Assembly (NCBI GenBank): GCA_903838675.1
Contig: CAILZI010000174.1
Span: 1 to 64,000, forward strand
From: an uncultured Verrucomicrobiota bacterium
Lineage (GTDB): Bacteria; Verrucomicrobiota; Verrucomicrobiia; Verrucomicrobiales; Verrucomicrobiaceae
Length of the DNA stretch: 64,000 bases
Reading direction: 5' to 3'
Positions 51,805 to 60,401 of this stretch are shown here, in pieces. Every line of letters begins with the position of its first letter. Position 1 is the stretch's first letter. The position numbers and the translations under genes are program-made. The notes below the pieces were generated by a model, which saw only the letters and a program-made list of their open reading frames with translations, was not told where the DNA came from and searched no databases.

Positions 51805-54675
51805 TTATTTTTGAAACATGAATTCGGCGGTGGAGAGCAGGGTGCGGGCAAGAGCCTTGGCATTGCGTGTGTCGCCCAGGGCTTCCTTGCAGGTGTCGAG
51901 CTCGGCCTGCGTCGGTTCACGAGTCAGAACGGCCAGGAAGGCGCCGCGCGCGACCTCTTTGACATTGTTAAGTCCCCGCAGACTGTCGGACAACGGGCTG
52001 CCAGAACGCGCGACATGGTCGAAGAAATCGCTGTTCAGCATAAGCAGCGCCTGCGGTACCGTGGAGGAGCTCCACGCATCACCGATGAAGTCGCGGTTGC
52101 CCTGGCCGAACATGCGCAGGAAGTGACCGTCAGGCGTTGGCTGCGGCAGTTCTGAAGCACGCTCCAGCCCCCCACCGGCAAATTCCCGGGCCATTTCCTT
52201 GCGCAGGCTGGCACGGCGTTCCTCCACCTTCATTTCGCGCTCTTCCTTGCTGGCGATTTTGCGGGCCATGGCAGTGACTTCGCTGGCTTTTTTAGCAGCG
52301 ACGGCGGCTTCGAGGACGGTGACATCGGGTGGATCGAAATTCAGATTCGCATCGAGGTCTTTCACGGCCAGAGCCATCATGGAGTCCCATACCTGCTCAG
52401 CAGACAAACGGCGCAGCACCGGGCCAGGGAAGCGGTACACCACGGAGGAATCCTGCGGGGGCAGCCCAGCTTCGCGCTGATAGGCTCGCGTGAGGCTGAA
52501 GATATGGAGGATCTGCCGCACGTCGTATTTCGAATCGCGCACGACATTGACGAGATACTGGGCGAGATCAGGATTGGCGCAGTCCGCGACTTCGCGCACT
52601 TGATCCACTCTGCCAGCGAACGGCAGGCCGAACAACTTGGCCCACAGGCGGTTGGCCAGCGTGAGAGCGAAGCGCGTGTTGTTGGGAGAGGTGACCCATG
52701 CGGCAAGAGTTTCAGCGGGGCGTGCGCCTGCGGGTGGAGATTCGCCGTAGAGCACGGCGGCGGGGAGCAGCTCACCGGGTTTGCCATCGGGGTATTGGTA
52801 ATCGTCCGGCAGCTTGGCTTGATGGCCTTCGCCATTGACCACACCCGCGCCGCCAGCAGCGCGTTGCAGCGCCAGCAGGGCATCGCGGATGCGCTGGTTT
52901 TTTTGCTGCCGCTCGTAGTCCATCTGGCCCTTTGCCTTCGACATGCGGTTATAGCGCTCGGCCGCTTCGCGGATGGCCTTTCCAGAGACTTCACCCACGG
53001 CATCCTCCTTCGTGGCGGTGGTGATGCCGGAGGTCCAGGCAAGGAACTGATGGTATTCTTTGCGCGTCCACCGGCTGTAAGGATGGTCGTGGCACTGCGC
53101 GCAGGAAATCTGAGTGCCAAGAAAGAGCGTGGCTGTGCTCTCGATATTCGCCGTGCGGTTCTCGCCGTCACGCAGGTAGTAGCCCGCCGCAGGTGCACGC
53201 CAGCCGTAGCCTTCGGGGCTGAGCAGTTCGCGCGTCCATTCGTCGAAGGGGGTGTTGTCACGCACACTCTGTTTGATCCAGGCGAGATAAAAATCCCCAT
53301 GCACGCCTTCAGCCAGGTTGTCTTTGGCGCGCAGCAGATCACACCAGAAGTTGAACATGTGGCTGACGTGGCCTTTGGAGGCCAGCAGCTCAGTGATAAG
53401 GCGGCCGCGTTTGTCGGCATCCTTGAGTGCGGTAAAACGCTTGGTCTCCTCGCTGGTGGGAATGCGGCCAACGAGGTCAAGATACACACGGCGCAGCCAG
53501 GTGAATTCATTGGCGAGTGGGCGAGGCTCTTCCGCGTGCCTGCTCAGGTCCTGTTCAATGAGCTGATCGATGCGTGCAGCCACGGCCTGAAGTTTGGTAA
53601 CATCGACAGCCTCGTTCAGCGTGGAGATCGAAACTTCTTTCGCCTGCATCGAAGTCCACGAGCCAAAATTGGCTCCTTCTTCGACCCAGCGCCGAATGAG
53701 TTCGATTTCATCGGCGCTCAGTGGCTTGCCATCGTTGGGCGGTGGCATGAGGTCGTCGTCGCCGGGTTTGTGAGAGATGGATTTGACCAGCGTGCTCTTG
53801 GAAGCCTTGTGCGGCAGGACGAGATTGTCCGTCTGGCTCTTTTCGCGAATCGCTTCAAGGTCATCCAGGCGGATGCCACCTTTCGGTTTCTTCAATTTGC
53901 TGCTGTGGCATTCGAAGCAGGAGCGCTCCAGAATCGGCAGGACATGCTTTTCGAAATCAATCTTGGTGGACGCATCCGGAGTCTCTATCGGCATGTCGAG
54001 CCTGGGCTTCGAAGCGAGATTCACCGGAGAATTCGTGCCGGTTTTCATCTTCTCTGGTACCGGTGCAGCGACGTTCCCCATGCTGATTGCGGGTGGTGCC
54101 TCAGGAGGCGGGGTAGGAGCAGATTCAGCTTTTTTCTCCACGACCATCACAGTGGGGGGCGGTGGAATTGAAGCCGCTGGCGCAGCAGCTACTGGTGGTT
54201 GAATCAAAACCGGTTCAGGAGCGACAACCACACGAGGCGCAGGTGGGTTGGCGATGATGCGGCCTTGGAGGATGACTCGTTTTCCGGTGCGCTGAGCCAC
54301 GGTGGGGCCAAGGTCGAGCCGGAGAAACACATCCGGCCACGCGAGAGTGCCGCCGAGCAGGCCAATCAGAATCGCTGCGGCTGCTGTGGTCCAGTGGGGC
54401 AGGTGGGTGAACCAGCGCCGCTTGCGGCGGCGAATCGTTGCCGCTTCGATGCTGTCCATGAGGTCATCGACTGACGACACATTGACACTGGCTTCAATGG
54501 CGTCTGCTAGTGCGGCTGGAGTGTCATTTTTTTCCAGGACCACACGGAGCAGAGCGTCCATGCCGAGCTGCTCTTCCAGTTCCTTGAGCGTGGTGGGGTC
54601 GCTCATGAGAACCTGCCATTCATGATTGGAGAGCACTCCCTCCAAAGCTTTGTCGATAGCCTCGTCTGAGTTCAT
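51805..54675 (-). CDS. Anti-sigma-like / cytochrome-like / DUF1549-DUF1553 fusion protein
   Basis: The start at 54673-54675 is fixed by the ATGA overlap with the sigma factor stop, giving 956 residues. The order is as follows. Residues 1-90 are cytoplasmic and acidic/helical, ending in RRRKRR, like an anti-sigma factor N-terminus. Residues about 96-113 are a membrane helix. Residues about 140-235 are a Pro/Ala-rich linker. A planctomycete cytochrome-like domain has a haem-binding type CFECH at 253-257. DUF1549 contains CAQCHDHPYSRW, and DUF1553 ends the protein. The enzymatic part would be periplasmic and the regulatory part cytoplasmic. This fits a one-protein signalling link between periplasmic state and the sigma factor, which is inference. 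Confidence 0.9.
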   Translation of the reverse strand: MNSDEAIDKALEGVLSNHEWQVLMSDPTTLKELEEQLGMDALLRVVLEKNDTPAALADAIEASVNVSSVDDLMDSIEAATIRRRKRRWFTHLPHWTTAAAAILIGLLGGTLAWPDVFLRLDLGPTVAQRTGKRVILQGRIIANPPAPRVVVAPEPVLIQPPVAAAPAASIPPPPTVMVVEKKAESAPTPPPEAPPAISMGNVAAPVPEKMKTGTNSPVNLASKPRLDMPIETPDASTKIDFEKHVLPILERSCFECHSSKLKKPKGGIRLDDLEAIREKSQTDNLVLPHKASKSTLVKSISHKPGDDDLMPPPNDGKPLSADEIELIRRWVEEGANFGSWTSMQAKEVSISTLNEAVDVTKLQAVAARIDQLIEQDLSRHAEEPRPLANEFTWLRRVYLDLVGRIPTSEETKRFTALKDADKRGRLITELLASKGHVSHMFNFWCDLLRAKDNLAEGVHGDFYLAWIKQSVRDNTPFDEWTRELLSPEGYGWRAPAAGYYLRDGENRTANIESTATLFLGTQISCAQCHDHPYSRWTRKEYHQFLAWTSGITTATKEDAVGEVSGKAIREAAERYNRMSKAKGQMDYERQQKNQRIRDALLALQRAAGGAGVVNGEGHQAKLPDDYQYPDGKPGELLPAAVLYGESPPAGARPAETLAAWVTSPNNTRFALTLANRLWAKLFGLPFAGRVDQVREVADCANPDLAQYLVNVVRDSKYDVRQILHIFSLTRAYQREAGLPPQDSSVVYRFPGPVLRRLSAEQVWDSMMALAVKDLDANLNFDPPDVTVLEAAVAAKKASEVTAMARKIASKEEREMKVEERRASLRKEMAREFAGGGLERASELPQPTPDGHFLRMFGQGNRDFIGDAWSSSTVPQALLMLNSDFFDHVARSGSPLSDSLRGLNNVKEVARGAFLAVLTREPTQAELDTCKEALGDTRNAKALARTLLSTAEFMFQK

Positions 54676-55247
54676 GCGGTTTTTTGCTCCAGGTGAAATT
54701 CGATGCACTTGCGCAGTTGCTGGCGTACACGCATCAGCACGGTGCGCACTGCCAGCGTGCTGCGGCCGGTACGTTTGGCAATTTCTTCACAGCTGAGCTG
54801 TGTCTCGTAACGCAGATCCAGGATGGTGCGCTGATGGTGGCGCAGCTTTTCAAGGCAGGCCGCGAGATGATCTGATTCATCACTCACAGGTTTGTCAGAG
54901 GCTTCCAGCGCCATTTCCCAGCGCACCTGCTCGGAGTAGCGTTCGTGCTTGGTAAAATCTCGTGCATACGCCTTCATCCGGTCGCGCAGCTGATTGAATG
55001 CGATGGTTCGCAGCCACGGCTGCATTGAGCCTTCGGTGAAATCACTGAGGTTCTGATAGGCAAACACAAAGGCGTCATGCGCCACTTCGTCGATCAAATC
55101 GGGCACCGGTGCTCGCAGGGCCAGATAGCCACGCAGCGGCTGCAAGTGCCGCTGCATCAGCAGTCGGAATGCTGCGTCGTCGCCTGCTTCGACCTGCCTG
55201 GCGAGCTCGACATCTTGCGGAGTTTTGGGAGACGTGAGGGAATCCAT
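54672..55247 (-). CDS. ECF-type RNA polymerase sigma factor
   Basis: From the ATG at 55245-55247 (MDSLTSPKTPQDVELARQVE) the protein has 191 residues. Region 2 contains DEVAHDAFVFAYQNL and MQPWLRTIAFNQLRDRM. Region 4 is the helix-turn-helix LSCEEIAKRTGRSTLAVRTV near the C-terminus. There is no region 1 or 3. Its stop codon overlaps the start of the fusion gene, so translation is probably coupled and the next protein's cytoplasmic domain is the likely antagonist. The target promoter is probably this operon's own, which I cannot show. Confidence 0.9.
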   Translation of the reverse strand: MDSLTSPKTPQDVELARQVEAGDDAAFRLLMQRHLQPLRGYLALRAPVPDLIDEVAHDAFVFAYQNLSDFTEGSMQPWLRTIAFNQLRDRMKAYARDFTKHERYSEQVRWEMALEASDKPVSDESDHLAACLEKLRHHQRTILDLRYETQLSCEEIAKRTGRSTLAVRTVLMRVRQQLRKCIEFHLEQKTA

Positions 55248-55315
55248 ACACTGAGGATATGGACGCTCGATTGCAAAGTGTGGCAGAAAATTCTGAGTTG
55301 TTCTGCGGCAGCCTC

Positions 55316-55942
55316 TCAACGATAGCCCGGCGGCGGCGGCGGAATGCCAGCAGGGGGAGCGCTGATGCCATACCCTGGGGGTGGAACCGAGGTGGGCTTC
55401 CGGTAAGTGGCGGCTGGAGGAGCGTGATACGTTTTCGTTGCTGGTGCCTTGTGAGCGGCGGGCGGAGGAGTTTTGTAGTGCGCAGACGGCGGTGCGCTGT
55501 AGCTGGTGGGAGACGGGTTGCCGTAGCTGGCAGGAGAGGGAGAGCTGTAGTTTGCCGCTGGCGCAGGTCCGCTGGCAATGGTTTTAGCCGTCACCGTGAC
55601 ATCGCCCAACTGATGATAAGGGAGCTGAATGTACTCGGCCGCCGCACGCGAGAGATTGATGACGCGGTTCGGATAGTAGGGGAAGCGGTCGTTCACCGTC
55701 ACATTGACCGTGCGTCCGTTCTGGTTGTTCTTCACTTTGACCACGGTGCCGAAAGGCAGGTTGTTGTGCGCTGCGGTCCAGCCCTGCGGCTGATAAATGG
55801 CACCGGAGGTGGTGTAATGGCCCGCATAATGATCCGCAATGTAGGAGGCATAACCACGCACTTCATAGGCGGGTTTGGCGCAGCTGGCCAGCAGAGCGGG
55901 CAGCGCGATGGCAAGGAATCGAAGAAGCGCGGAGTATTTCAT
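55316..55942 (-). CDS. RlpA-like septal lipoprotein (double-psi beta-barrel)
   Basis: From the ATG at 55940-55942 the protein has 208 residues. It starts with a lipoprotein signal (LPALLASCAKP). The RlpA/DPBB domain follows, with TAAHNNLPFGTVVKVKN and VNVTVNDRFPYYPNRVINLS at about 60-120. The remaining 80 residues are a low-complexity Pro/Ala/Ser/Tyr tail instead of a SPOR domain. RlpA proteins cleave denuded peptidoglycan glycans at the septum. The catalytic His/Asp environment looks retained. The tail may bind wall or act as a spacer. It diverges from the hydrolase gene across 61 nt. Confidence 0.85.
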   Translation of the reverse strand: MKYSALLRFLAIALPALLASCAKPAYEVRGYASYIADHYAGHYTTSGAIYQPQGWTAAHNNLPFGTVVKVKNNQNGRTVNVTVNDRFPYYPNRVINLSRAAAEYIQLPYHQLGDVTVTAKTIASGPAPAANYSSPSPASYGNPSPTSYSAPPSAHYKTPPPAAHKAPATKTYHAPPAATYRKPTSVPPPGYGISAPPAGIPPPPPGYR

Positions 55943-56003
55943 GATCTGCTGTTCGGAGAATAACAGGATTGGCACTCTGCACAATCTTGCTCATCATCGG
56001 CGT

Positions 56004-56978
56004 GTGAAAAGTAAGCGGATCTTGCTCGGGGTTGTGCTCATGCTGGTGCCGCCGGTGGCCGGTTGGCTGGCGGCGGATCAGCTGGCGCATCCGCCGCGCA
56101 GACCGATGCAGGATTATCATCTGGAATTTTTGTCCGATCCGGCGGCACATGGCGTGGTGTTGAAATCCTTCGTCTGCGCCGATGGCACCCCTTGTCTTGT
56201 ATGTGAGCCCGATCCGAAGGGGGTGCTGGGAAAACGCGGGCAGGTGATCCGTGAACAGCTGACGCAGAAGGGCCTCACCTTGCCGGCACCCGGAAGTGTG
56301 GTGGGCAGTCTGATGCTGGTGCATGGCCGCCGTGGGCGCAAAGAGGACTACCTGCTTGTCGCGGAGCGTTTCTGTGCCGTGGGTTTCCGCTGCATTCTGC
56401 TGGATCTGCCTGCGCATGGTGAGCATCCAGGGGTCACCGCTTGTTTTGGCGTGAAGGAGGGACACCTTCCGGCGATGGCGCTGAAAGAGGCTGCGGCGAA
56501 ATTTGGGTTCAACTCAGAACCCGCCGGCATTATGGGAATGTCGATGGGCGGTGCGGTCAGCATCCGCGCAGCGGTGGAAAAGGATGCGCCGTGGCGTGCT
56601 GCGGTGCTGGTTTCGACCTTCGATTCTCTGGACCATGTGGTGCTCCACCAGACCTCGAATTGGATGGGGGACTGGCTTGGCTCCGCCTGGAGCCGCATCA
56701 CAGGCTGGTTTTATCAAAGGCAGGCACATGTGGAAATCAGCGATGCTAACTCCATCGCACTGGTTCCTGGACTGAAATGCCCGGTGCTGGTGGCTCATGG
56801 CATTTCAGACCGGGTGATTCCCGTTGAGTGTGGTCGTCGCCTGTATGCAGCACTGCCTTCCAGCATCGAAAAACGCTGGATTGAAATCCCGGGCGCCGAT
56901 CACGACAACGTGCTGATCACTGATTTTCCGATCTACGCAGAAATGGCGGAGTGGATGCTGCGCCACGTTCCCCAATGA
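56004..56978 (+). CDS. Membrane-anchored alpha/beta hydrolase
   Basis: A GTG start at 56004 (reading MKSKRILLGVVLMLVPPVAG) places a signal anchor at the N-terminus and gives 324 residues. The longer frame from 55875 would run into the divergent rlpA gene. The catalytic triad is Ser180 in GMSMGG, Asp269 in GISDRV and His300 in GADHDN. LMLVHGRRGRKEDYLLVAERF supplies the oxyanion HG motif. The layout resembles the serine aminopeptidase/FrsA-like peptidase or esterase group. Substrate unknown. It converges on the zinc-ribbon gene with seven nucleotides between. Confidence 0.85.
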   Translation: MKSKRILLGVVLMLVPPVAGWLAADQLAHPPRRPMQDYHLEFLSDPAAHGVVLKSFVCADGTPCLVCEPDPKGVLGKRGQVIREQLTQKGLTLPAPGSVVGSLMLVHGRRGRKEDYLLVAERFCAVGFRCILLDLPAHGEHPGVTACFGVKEGHLPAMALKEAAAKFGFNSEPAGIMGMSMGGAVSIRAAVEKDAPWRAAVLVSTFDSLDHVVLHQTSNWMGDWLGSAWSRITGWFYQRQAHVEISDANSIALVPGLKCPVLVAHGISDRVIPVECGRRLYAALPSSIEKRWIEIPGADHDNVLITDFPIYAEMAEWMLRHVPQ

Positions 56979-56985
56979 AGACAGT

Positions 56986-58062
56986 TTACGCGGTCGGTTG
57001 TCGCAGTTCCACGCCGCCGCAGTCGGGGCAGGTGTTGTTGCCGCACTGGTATTCGGCACCGCAACGCGGGCAGGTGGGCAGTTTTGCCGTTGCGGGCGGA
57101 TCGTACTCCTCTTCTGGGATGCCTTCGTGGCGAAAGAATTTTTGCAGCGCTTCGGCTTCGAGCGGGAGCGATTCGTTTTGAGGCCAGCCCGGAACGTAGC
57201 GTGACTCACGCCAAAACTGCCGTGCATATTCCAGCCAGCGCTTGTCATCCAGCAGGCCGCGCCAGGCTAGCGGATGCGGCGGTTCGGCATCCGTGGTCAG
57301 ATTCACGATGTCAAAAGCTCGCATCGCCAGCTGGGGCAGGAAAGCAATCCCAAGCGCACGCCAGCGTCGATGGGGAATAATGAGGCTGCTTTTCCGTGTG
57401 CTGCGCAGAAACAGCCAGGACTGGATGAACTGCAGCAGCAGCAGCACACCTGCCGCGACGAGAACAGGCAGGCTGTCGCCAAAGCGGTGGTATAAAACAC
57501 TGATGATGCCGAAGCACCACATGAAATGGATCGTGGCACACCGGCGCATGGATCCGGTGAGCTTTGAGGTGGCAGCGGCTGATTTGCTTGCAGACTGCGT
57601 GTCGAGTGTCGTGCGGGCAAGTTTGAGAAAAGCGCTGCGCCGCTGTTCGGACGTCAGACCACGCCATTCGGTGAGACGCTGCTGCCAGAGTTCAGCCAGC
57701 GCTTTGGTTGGCAGGCGTACGCGGGTGGCGCTGTCAAGATGCAGCAGAGTTTCCTCGGCACGCGGGGTCAGCTGGTCCCACGCAAGGCTGACACTCATGC
57801 TGTCAGTCAATCGTACATTCAGCGAGTTTTGATCGGGAACAAACACCCAGGGCAGCGCCAATGCATGCGCCTGCATGGGCGGCAGAGGAGAGAGCAGCAG
57901 CGGCGAACCGCTGCCGATTTGCAGCCGAGTCCATGGTCGTAACGAGCTCCAGCCCGACTTGCCCGTGCCCGCAGCTATCCACGCGGTGGCTGGCACGAGT
58001 CGCAGGCATTCGATGAGATAGAGCAGCACGAAGACTGCGAGAAGCGTCTGGCCGTCGGTCAT
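56986..58062 (-). CDS. Unknown membrane protein with C-terminal zinc ribbon
   Basis: The 358-residue protein has a hydrophobic N-terminus (LLAVFVLLYLIECLRLVPAT), a soluble central part, a two-helix hairpin near 180-220 (VLVAAGVLLLLQFIQSWLFL), and a C-terminal zinc ribbon: CPRCGAEYQCGNNTCPDCGG, two CxxCG knuckles. No family is recognised. It starts three nucleotides after the DUF2167 gene ends, so the two form an operon and may work together in the membrane. Confidence 0.75.
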   Translation of the reverse strand: MTDGQTLLAVFVLLYLIECLRLVPATAWIAAGTGKSGWSSLRPWTRLQIGSGSPLLLSPLPPMQAHALALPWVFVPDQNSLNVRLTDSMSVSLAWDQLTPRAEETLLHLDSATRVRLPTKALAELWQQRLTEWRGLTSEQRRSAFLKLARTTLDTQSASKSAAATSKLTGSMRRCATIHFMWCFGIISVLYHRFGDSLPVLVAAGVLLLLQFIQSWLFLRSTRKSSLIIPHRRWRALGIAFLPQLAMRAFDIVNLTTDAEPPHPLAWRGLLDDKRWLEYARQFWRESRYVPGWPQNESLPLEAEALQKFFRHEGIPEEEYDPPATAKLPTCPRCGAEYQCGNNTCPDCGGVELRQPTA

Positions 58063-58065
58063 GCC

Positions 58066-58977
58066 TTATTCCCCTGGCGGCTGACGCGAGCCGAAGAGTT
58101 TGCCAAAGAATTTTTTCACTGCTGCGAAGACCCCGATAACCAGCAGGATCGCCCCCTTGCCCAGCTTGGCGAAGACCAGCCCGAGCTTGCCAAACAGACC
58201 CATCTTGGCTGCAGCGAAGGCACCGGTGCCGGCAATGAGGGCAGTGAGGCCGTATTTTGCCACCTTGTCCCCTTCGCGAAACTCAGCGTAGCGCTGGCCT
58301 TCGACATAGGAGAATCCGCCCATGACTTTCTGAAATTCGGTCAGCAGCGGCTGGAACTCGGCCGGGTCGCACACAAGCTGGACCTTCATGGAGCCTGTGC
58401 GGCCCAGCAGTCGTGTCTCGTAGTTGACGGACTCGCCGCCTTTGCCGTCCAGGCTTTGGATTCGCACCGCCCATTCGAGGGTTTTGGTGGTGTCGTTGAA
58501 TCGTGGCGGCATGGCCCAGCCAAGAATGGCGAGCTCCTGGATGCCGCGTTGCTTGCGCACTTCATTGGATTCCGCCAGCCGCTCGCGACGGCGCTCGAGC
58601 AACTCATCCGCATTGATCTCGTTTTTCTCGTCATCTTTGACATGCCCGGAATCGTCATAAGCAAAGATGATCCATGGGCCCAAACCTTCAGTGGTGAGCA
58701 TGCCTGAGGCTGAGGGCTGGGGCAGATTGCCAAACAATTCCAGCACACGACTGGCGCCGCTGCCGTGGGTGAAGCGGTAGCCTTGCGGGATGGCGATCTG
58801 GGCGACGCCGCCGAGATCTCCTGCGCCTTGACGCACCCAGCCGATCTTTTCCATGTCATCCAGCAGCTTTTTTTCCTGCTCGTTCGCGCTCTTTTCGTCG
58901 GGTTGTTGTGCCTGAGTGGTGGATAAAACTGCCAGACAGGCCAGCAGTACGGCGCTTGGGATGAATGAAGACTTCAT
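58066..58977 (-). CDS. DUF2167 membrane protein
   Basis: The 303-residue protein starts with a signal peptide (MKSSFIPSAVLLACLAVLST). The DUF2167 pattern follows: IAIPQGYRFTHGSGASRVLE, GPWIIFAYDDSGHVKDDEK, AMPPRFNDTTKTLEWAVRIQ and a C-terminal membrane segment pair (LTALIAGTGAFAAAKMG; KGAILLVIGVFAAVKKFFGK). The mature domain is periplasmic with a helical hairpin at the C-terminus. Function of the family is not known. It is the first gene of a two-gene operon with the zinc-ribbon protein. Confidence 0.88.
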   Translation of the reverse strand: MKSSFIPSAVLLACLAVLSTTQAQQPDEKSANEQEKKLLDDMEKIGWVRQGAGDLGGVAQIAIPQGYRFTHGSGASRVLELFGNLPQPSASGMLTTEGLGPWIIFAYDDSGHVKDDEKNEINADELLERRRERLAESNEVRKQRGIQELAILGWAMPPRFNDTTKTLEWAVRIQSLDGKGGESVNYETRLLGRTGSMKVQLVCDPAEFQPLLTEFQKVMGGFSYVEGQRYAEFREGDKVAKYGLTALIAGTGAFAAAKMGLFGKLGLVFAKLGKGAILLVIGVFAAVKKFFGKLFGSRQPPGE

Positions 58978-59098
58978 GCGTCGCCAGTCTCGCAGGGGCT
59001 GCGGGAGATCGTCAAGGTGAGGTTTTTACCAGATTCGTAATTGGCAGCGGAAGCCTTAGGCGGCATGTTCACACGTCGTTGTCTCTCCTTTTCACCCC

Positions 59099-59875
59099 AT
59101 GGCTGAACCGAATCCTGCTCCAGCACCCGCGCCGCGCCGCGGTCCGGGATGCTTCACCCTGCTGGCCCTGACGTTTCTAGCGCTGGTGATCATTGGCGGA
59201 GTCGCGGTATGGAAGATGGTGGATGCGGGATTTGGCATGAAATGGCTTGCAGAGCATTTCCAGAAGCAGACCCTCACCGAGAGTTTTCGTGAAAACGTGA
59301 AGCGCATCGCCTCGACCAACGGCGACGTACTGGAACTGGCCACGCTGGACACCGAGGAGACGGTGACAAAGTATGACACCAAGACGTGGTTCAATGATGC
59401 GGTTTACCTCGGCACCACGGTGGCGGAAATTCGTGCGATGGTGGTCTATCGTTATCACTTGAAGCTCTCAGACGACTGGAAGCTCACGGTGGAAAACGGA
59501 CGTTGTGTGGTGATCGCCCCTTCCATCCGGCCTTCGCTGCCGCCGGCGATTCGCACGGAAACGATGGAGAAAAAATCTGAGGCAGGCTGGCTGCGATTCA
59601 ATGCGGCGGAAAACATGGCCGAACTGGAAAAAGGCCTGACACCCATGCTTGAACGCCGTGCGGCTGTCCCAGGCAAAATCAGGCATGTGAGGGAAGCCAG
59701 CAGGCTTTCGGTGGCCAAATTTGTACAGCACTGGGTGCTCAAAGAACAAAAAGAGCACGAACAGGGGGGCATCCATGAGATCGTGGTGATATTTCCTGAT
59801 GAGCCGGCCGCGGCCAGTGCCGTCGAAGCATCGAAGCTGCCAGCCACATTAAATCTGGAAGTGAGAGCCGACTAA
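59099..59875 (+). CDS. Unknown membrane-anchored protein
   Basis: The 258-residue protein has a Pro/Ala-rich cytoplasmic N-terminus (MAEPNPAPAPAPRRGPG), one membrane helix (FTLLALTFLALVIIGGVAVW) and an extracytoplasmic domain of about 220 residues. That domain includes YLGTTVAEIRAMVVYRYHLK and CVVIAPSIRPSLPPAI. The pattern faintly recalls DUF4230 proteins, but I am not confident. It is alone and converges on the prepilin gene. Confidence 0.7.
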   Translation: MAEPNPAPAPAPRRGPGCFTLLALTFLALVIIGGVAVWKMVDAGFGMKWLAEHFQKQTLTESFRENVKRIASTNGDVLELATLDTEETVTKYDTKTWFNDAVYLGTTVAEIRAMVVYRYHLKLSDDWKLTVENGRCVVIAPSIRPSLPPAIRTETMEKKSEAGWLRFNAAENMAELEKGLTPMLERRAAVPGKIRHVREASRLSVAKFVQHWVLKEQKEHEQGGIHEIVVIFPDEPAAASAVEASKLPATLNLEVRAD

Positions 59876-59877
59876 GC

Positions 59878-59900
59878 CAGGGCTCAAGGCTGCAGCCCTG
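59878..59900. terminator. Hairpin at the convergent gene ends
   Basis: CAGGGCT at 59878-59884 pairs perfectly with AGCCCTG at 59894-59900. It begins between the plus-strand stop and the opposing prepilin stop and could slow transcription from both sides. There is no U-tract. Confidence 0.4.
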
Positions 59901-60336
59901 ATGGGTCATAAAGCAGCAGGTCTGAGTCGAACTTAACAAAAGTCAGAGCCCCGGGAAGATCGGTGGGCTGCAGGTTGGTGAGGCGGAATAGTTTGTCTTT
60001 CCACATCCCTTGCTGGCCGGTGACTCCGACCATCAGATTGGCGGCGGTGGCCTGTTTGTCGCCGGGTACGACAAAATGTGCGCCTCCCATCGTGGCACAG
60101 ACCCCGAGGGAAACGATTTCCTGTGCATTCCGCTGGTTGGTCACTCGCTCAATCACAGCCCTGTTGTTTCCACCGAACCAACTGACTGCAACACTGCTGA
60201 GGATGCCGACGACGCAGATGACAGTGAGGAGTTCCAACAATGAAAAGCCAGCGGCCACCCACTTATTCGGCGGGGATTGCGGACGGAGGTTGGTGGCGAA
60301 GAATGGCAACACTGGTCTTATAATTATCATAAACAT
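59884..60336 (-). CDS. Type IV prepilin-like protein
   Basis: From the ATG at 60334-60336 (MFMIIIRPVLPFF) the protein has 150 residues. It carries a class III signal with cleavage before Phe in AAGFSLLELLTVICVVGILS, including the conserved Glu at +5. About 100 residues of globular pseudopilin-type sequence follow. The leader before the cleavage site is unusually long (about 28 residues). It may be a minor pilin or type II secretion pseudopilin. No other pilus gene is nearby. Starts further upstream (to 60438) would overlap the divergent gene at 60402 and are rejected. Confidence 0.8.
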   Translation of the reverse strand: MFMIIIRPVLPFFATNLRPQSPPNKWVAAGFSLLELLTVICVVGILSSVAVSWFGGNNRAVIERVTNQRNAQEIVSLGVCATMGGAHFVVPGDKQATAANLMVGVTGQQGMWKDKLFRLTNLQPTDLPGALTFVKFDSDLLLYDPSGLQP

Positions 60337-60401
60337 CTTTTCACCGCAATCTCTCGTTTTGACGGGTGACTCTCTGCATTTAGACAGAGGCTTTAGCCCG
60401 A

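Noticed and set aside
52504..54171. 555-codon plus-strand frame opposite the DUF1549/DUF1553 fusion gene
   Set aside because: The minus strand carries recognised domains throughout, so this long frame is a codon-bias artefact.
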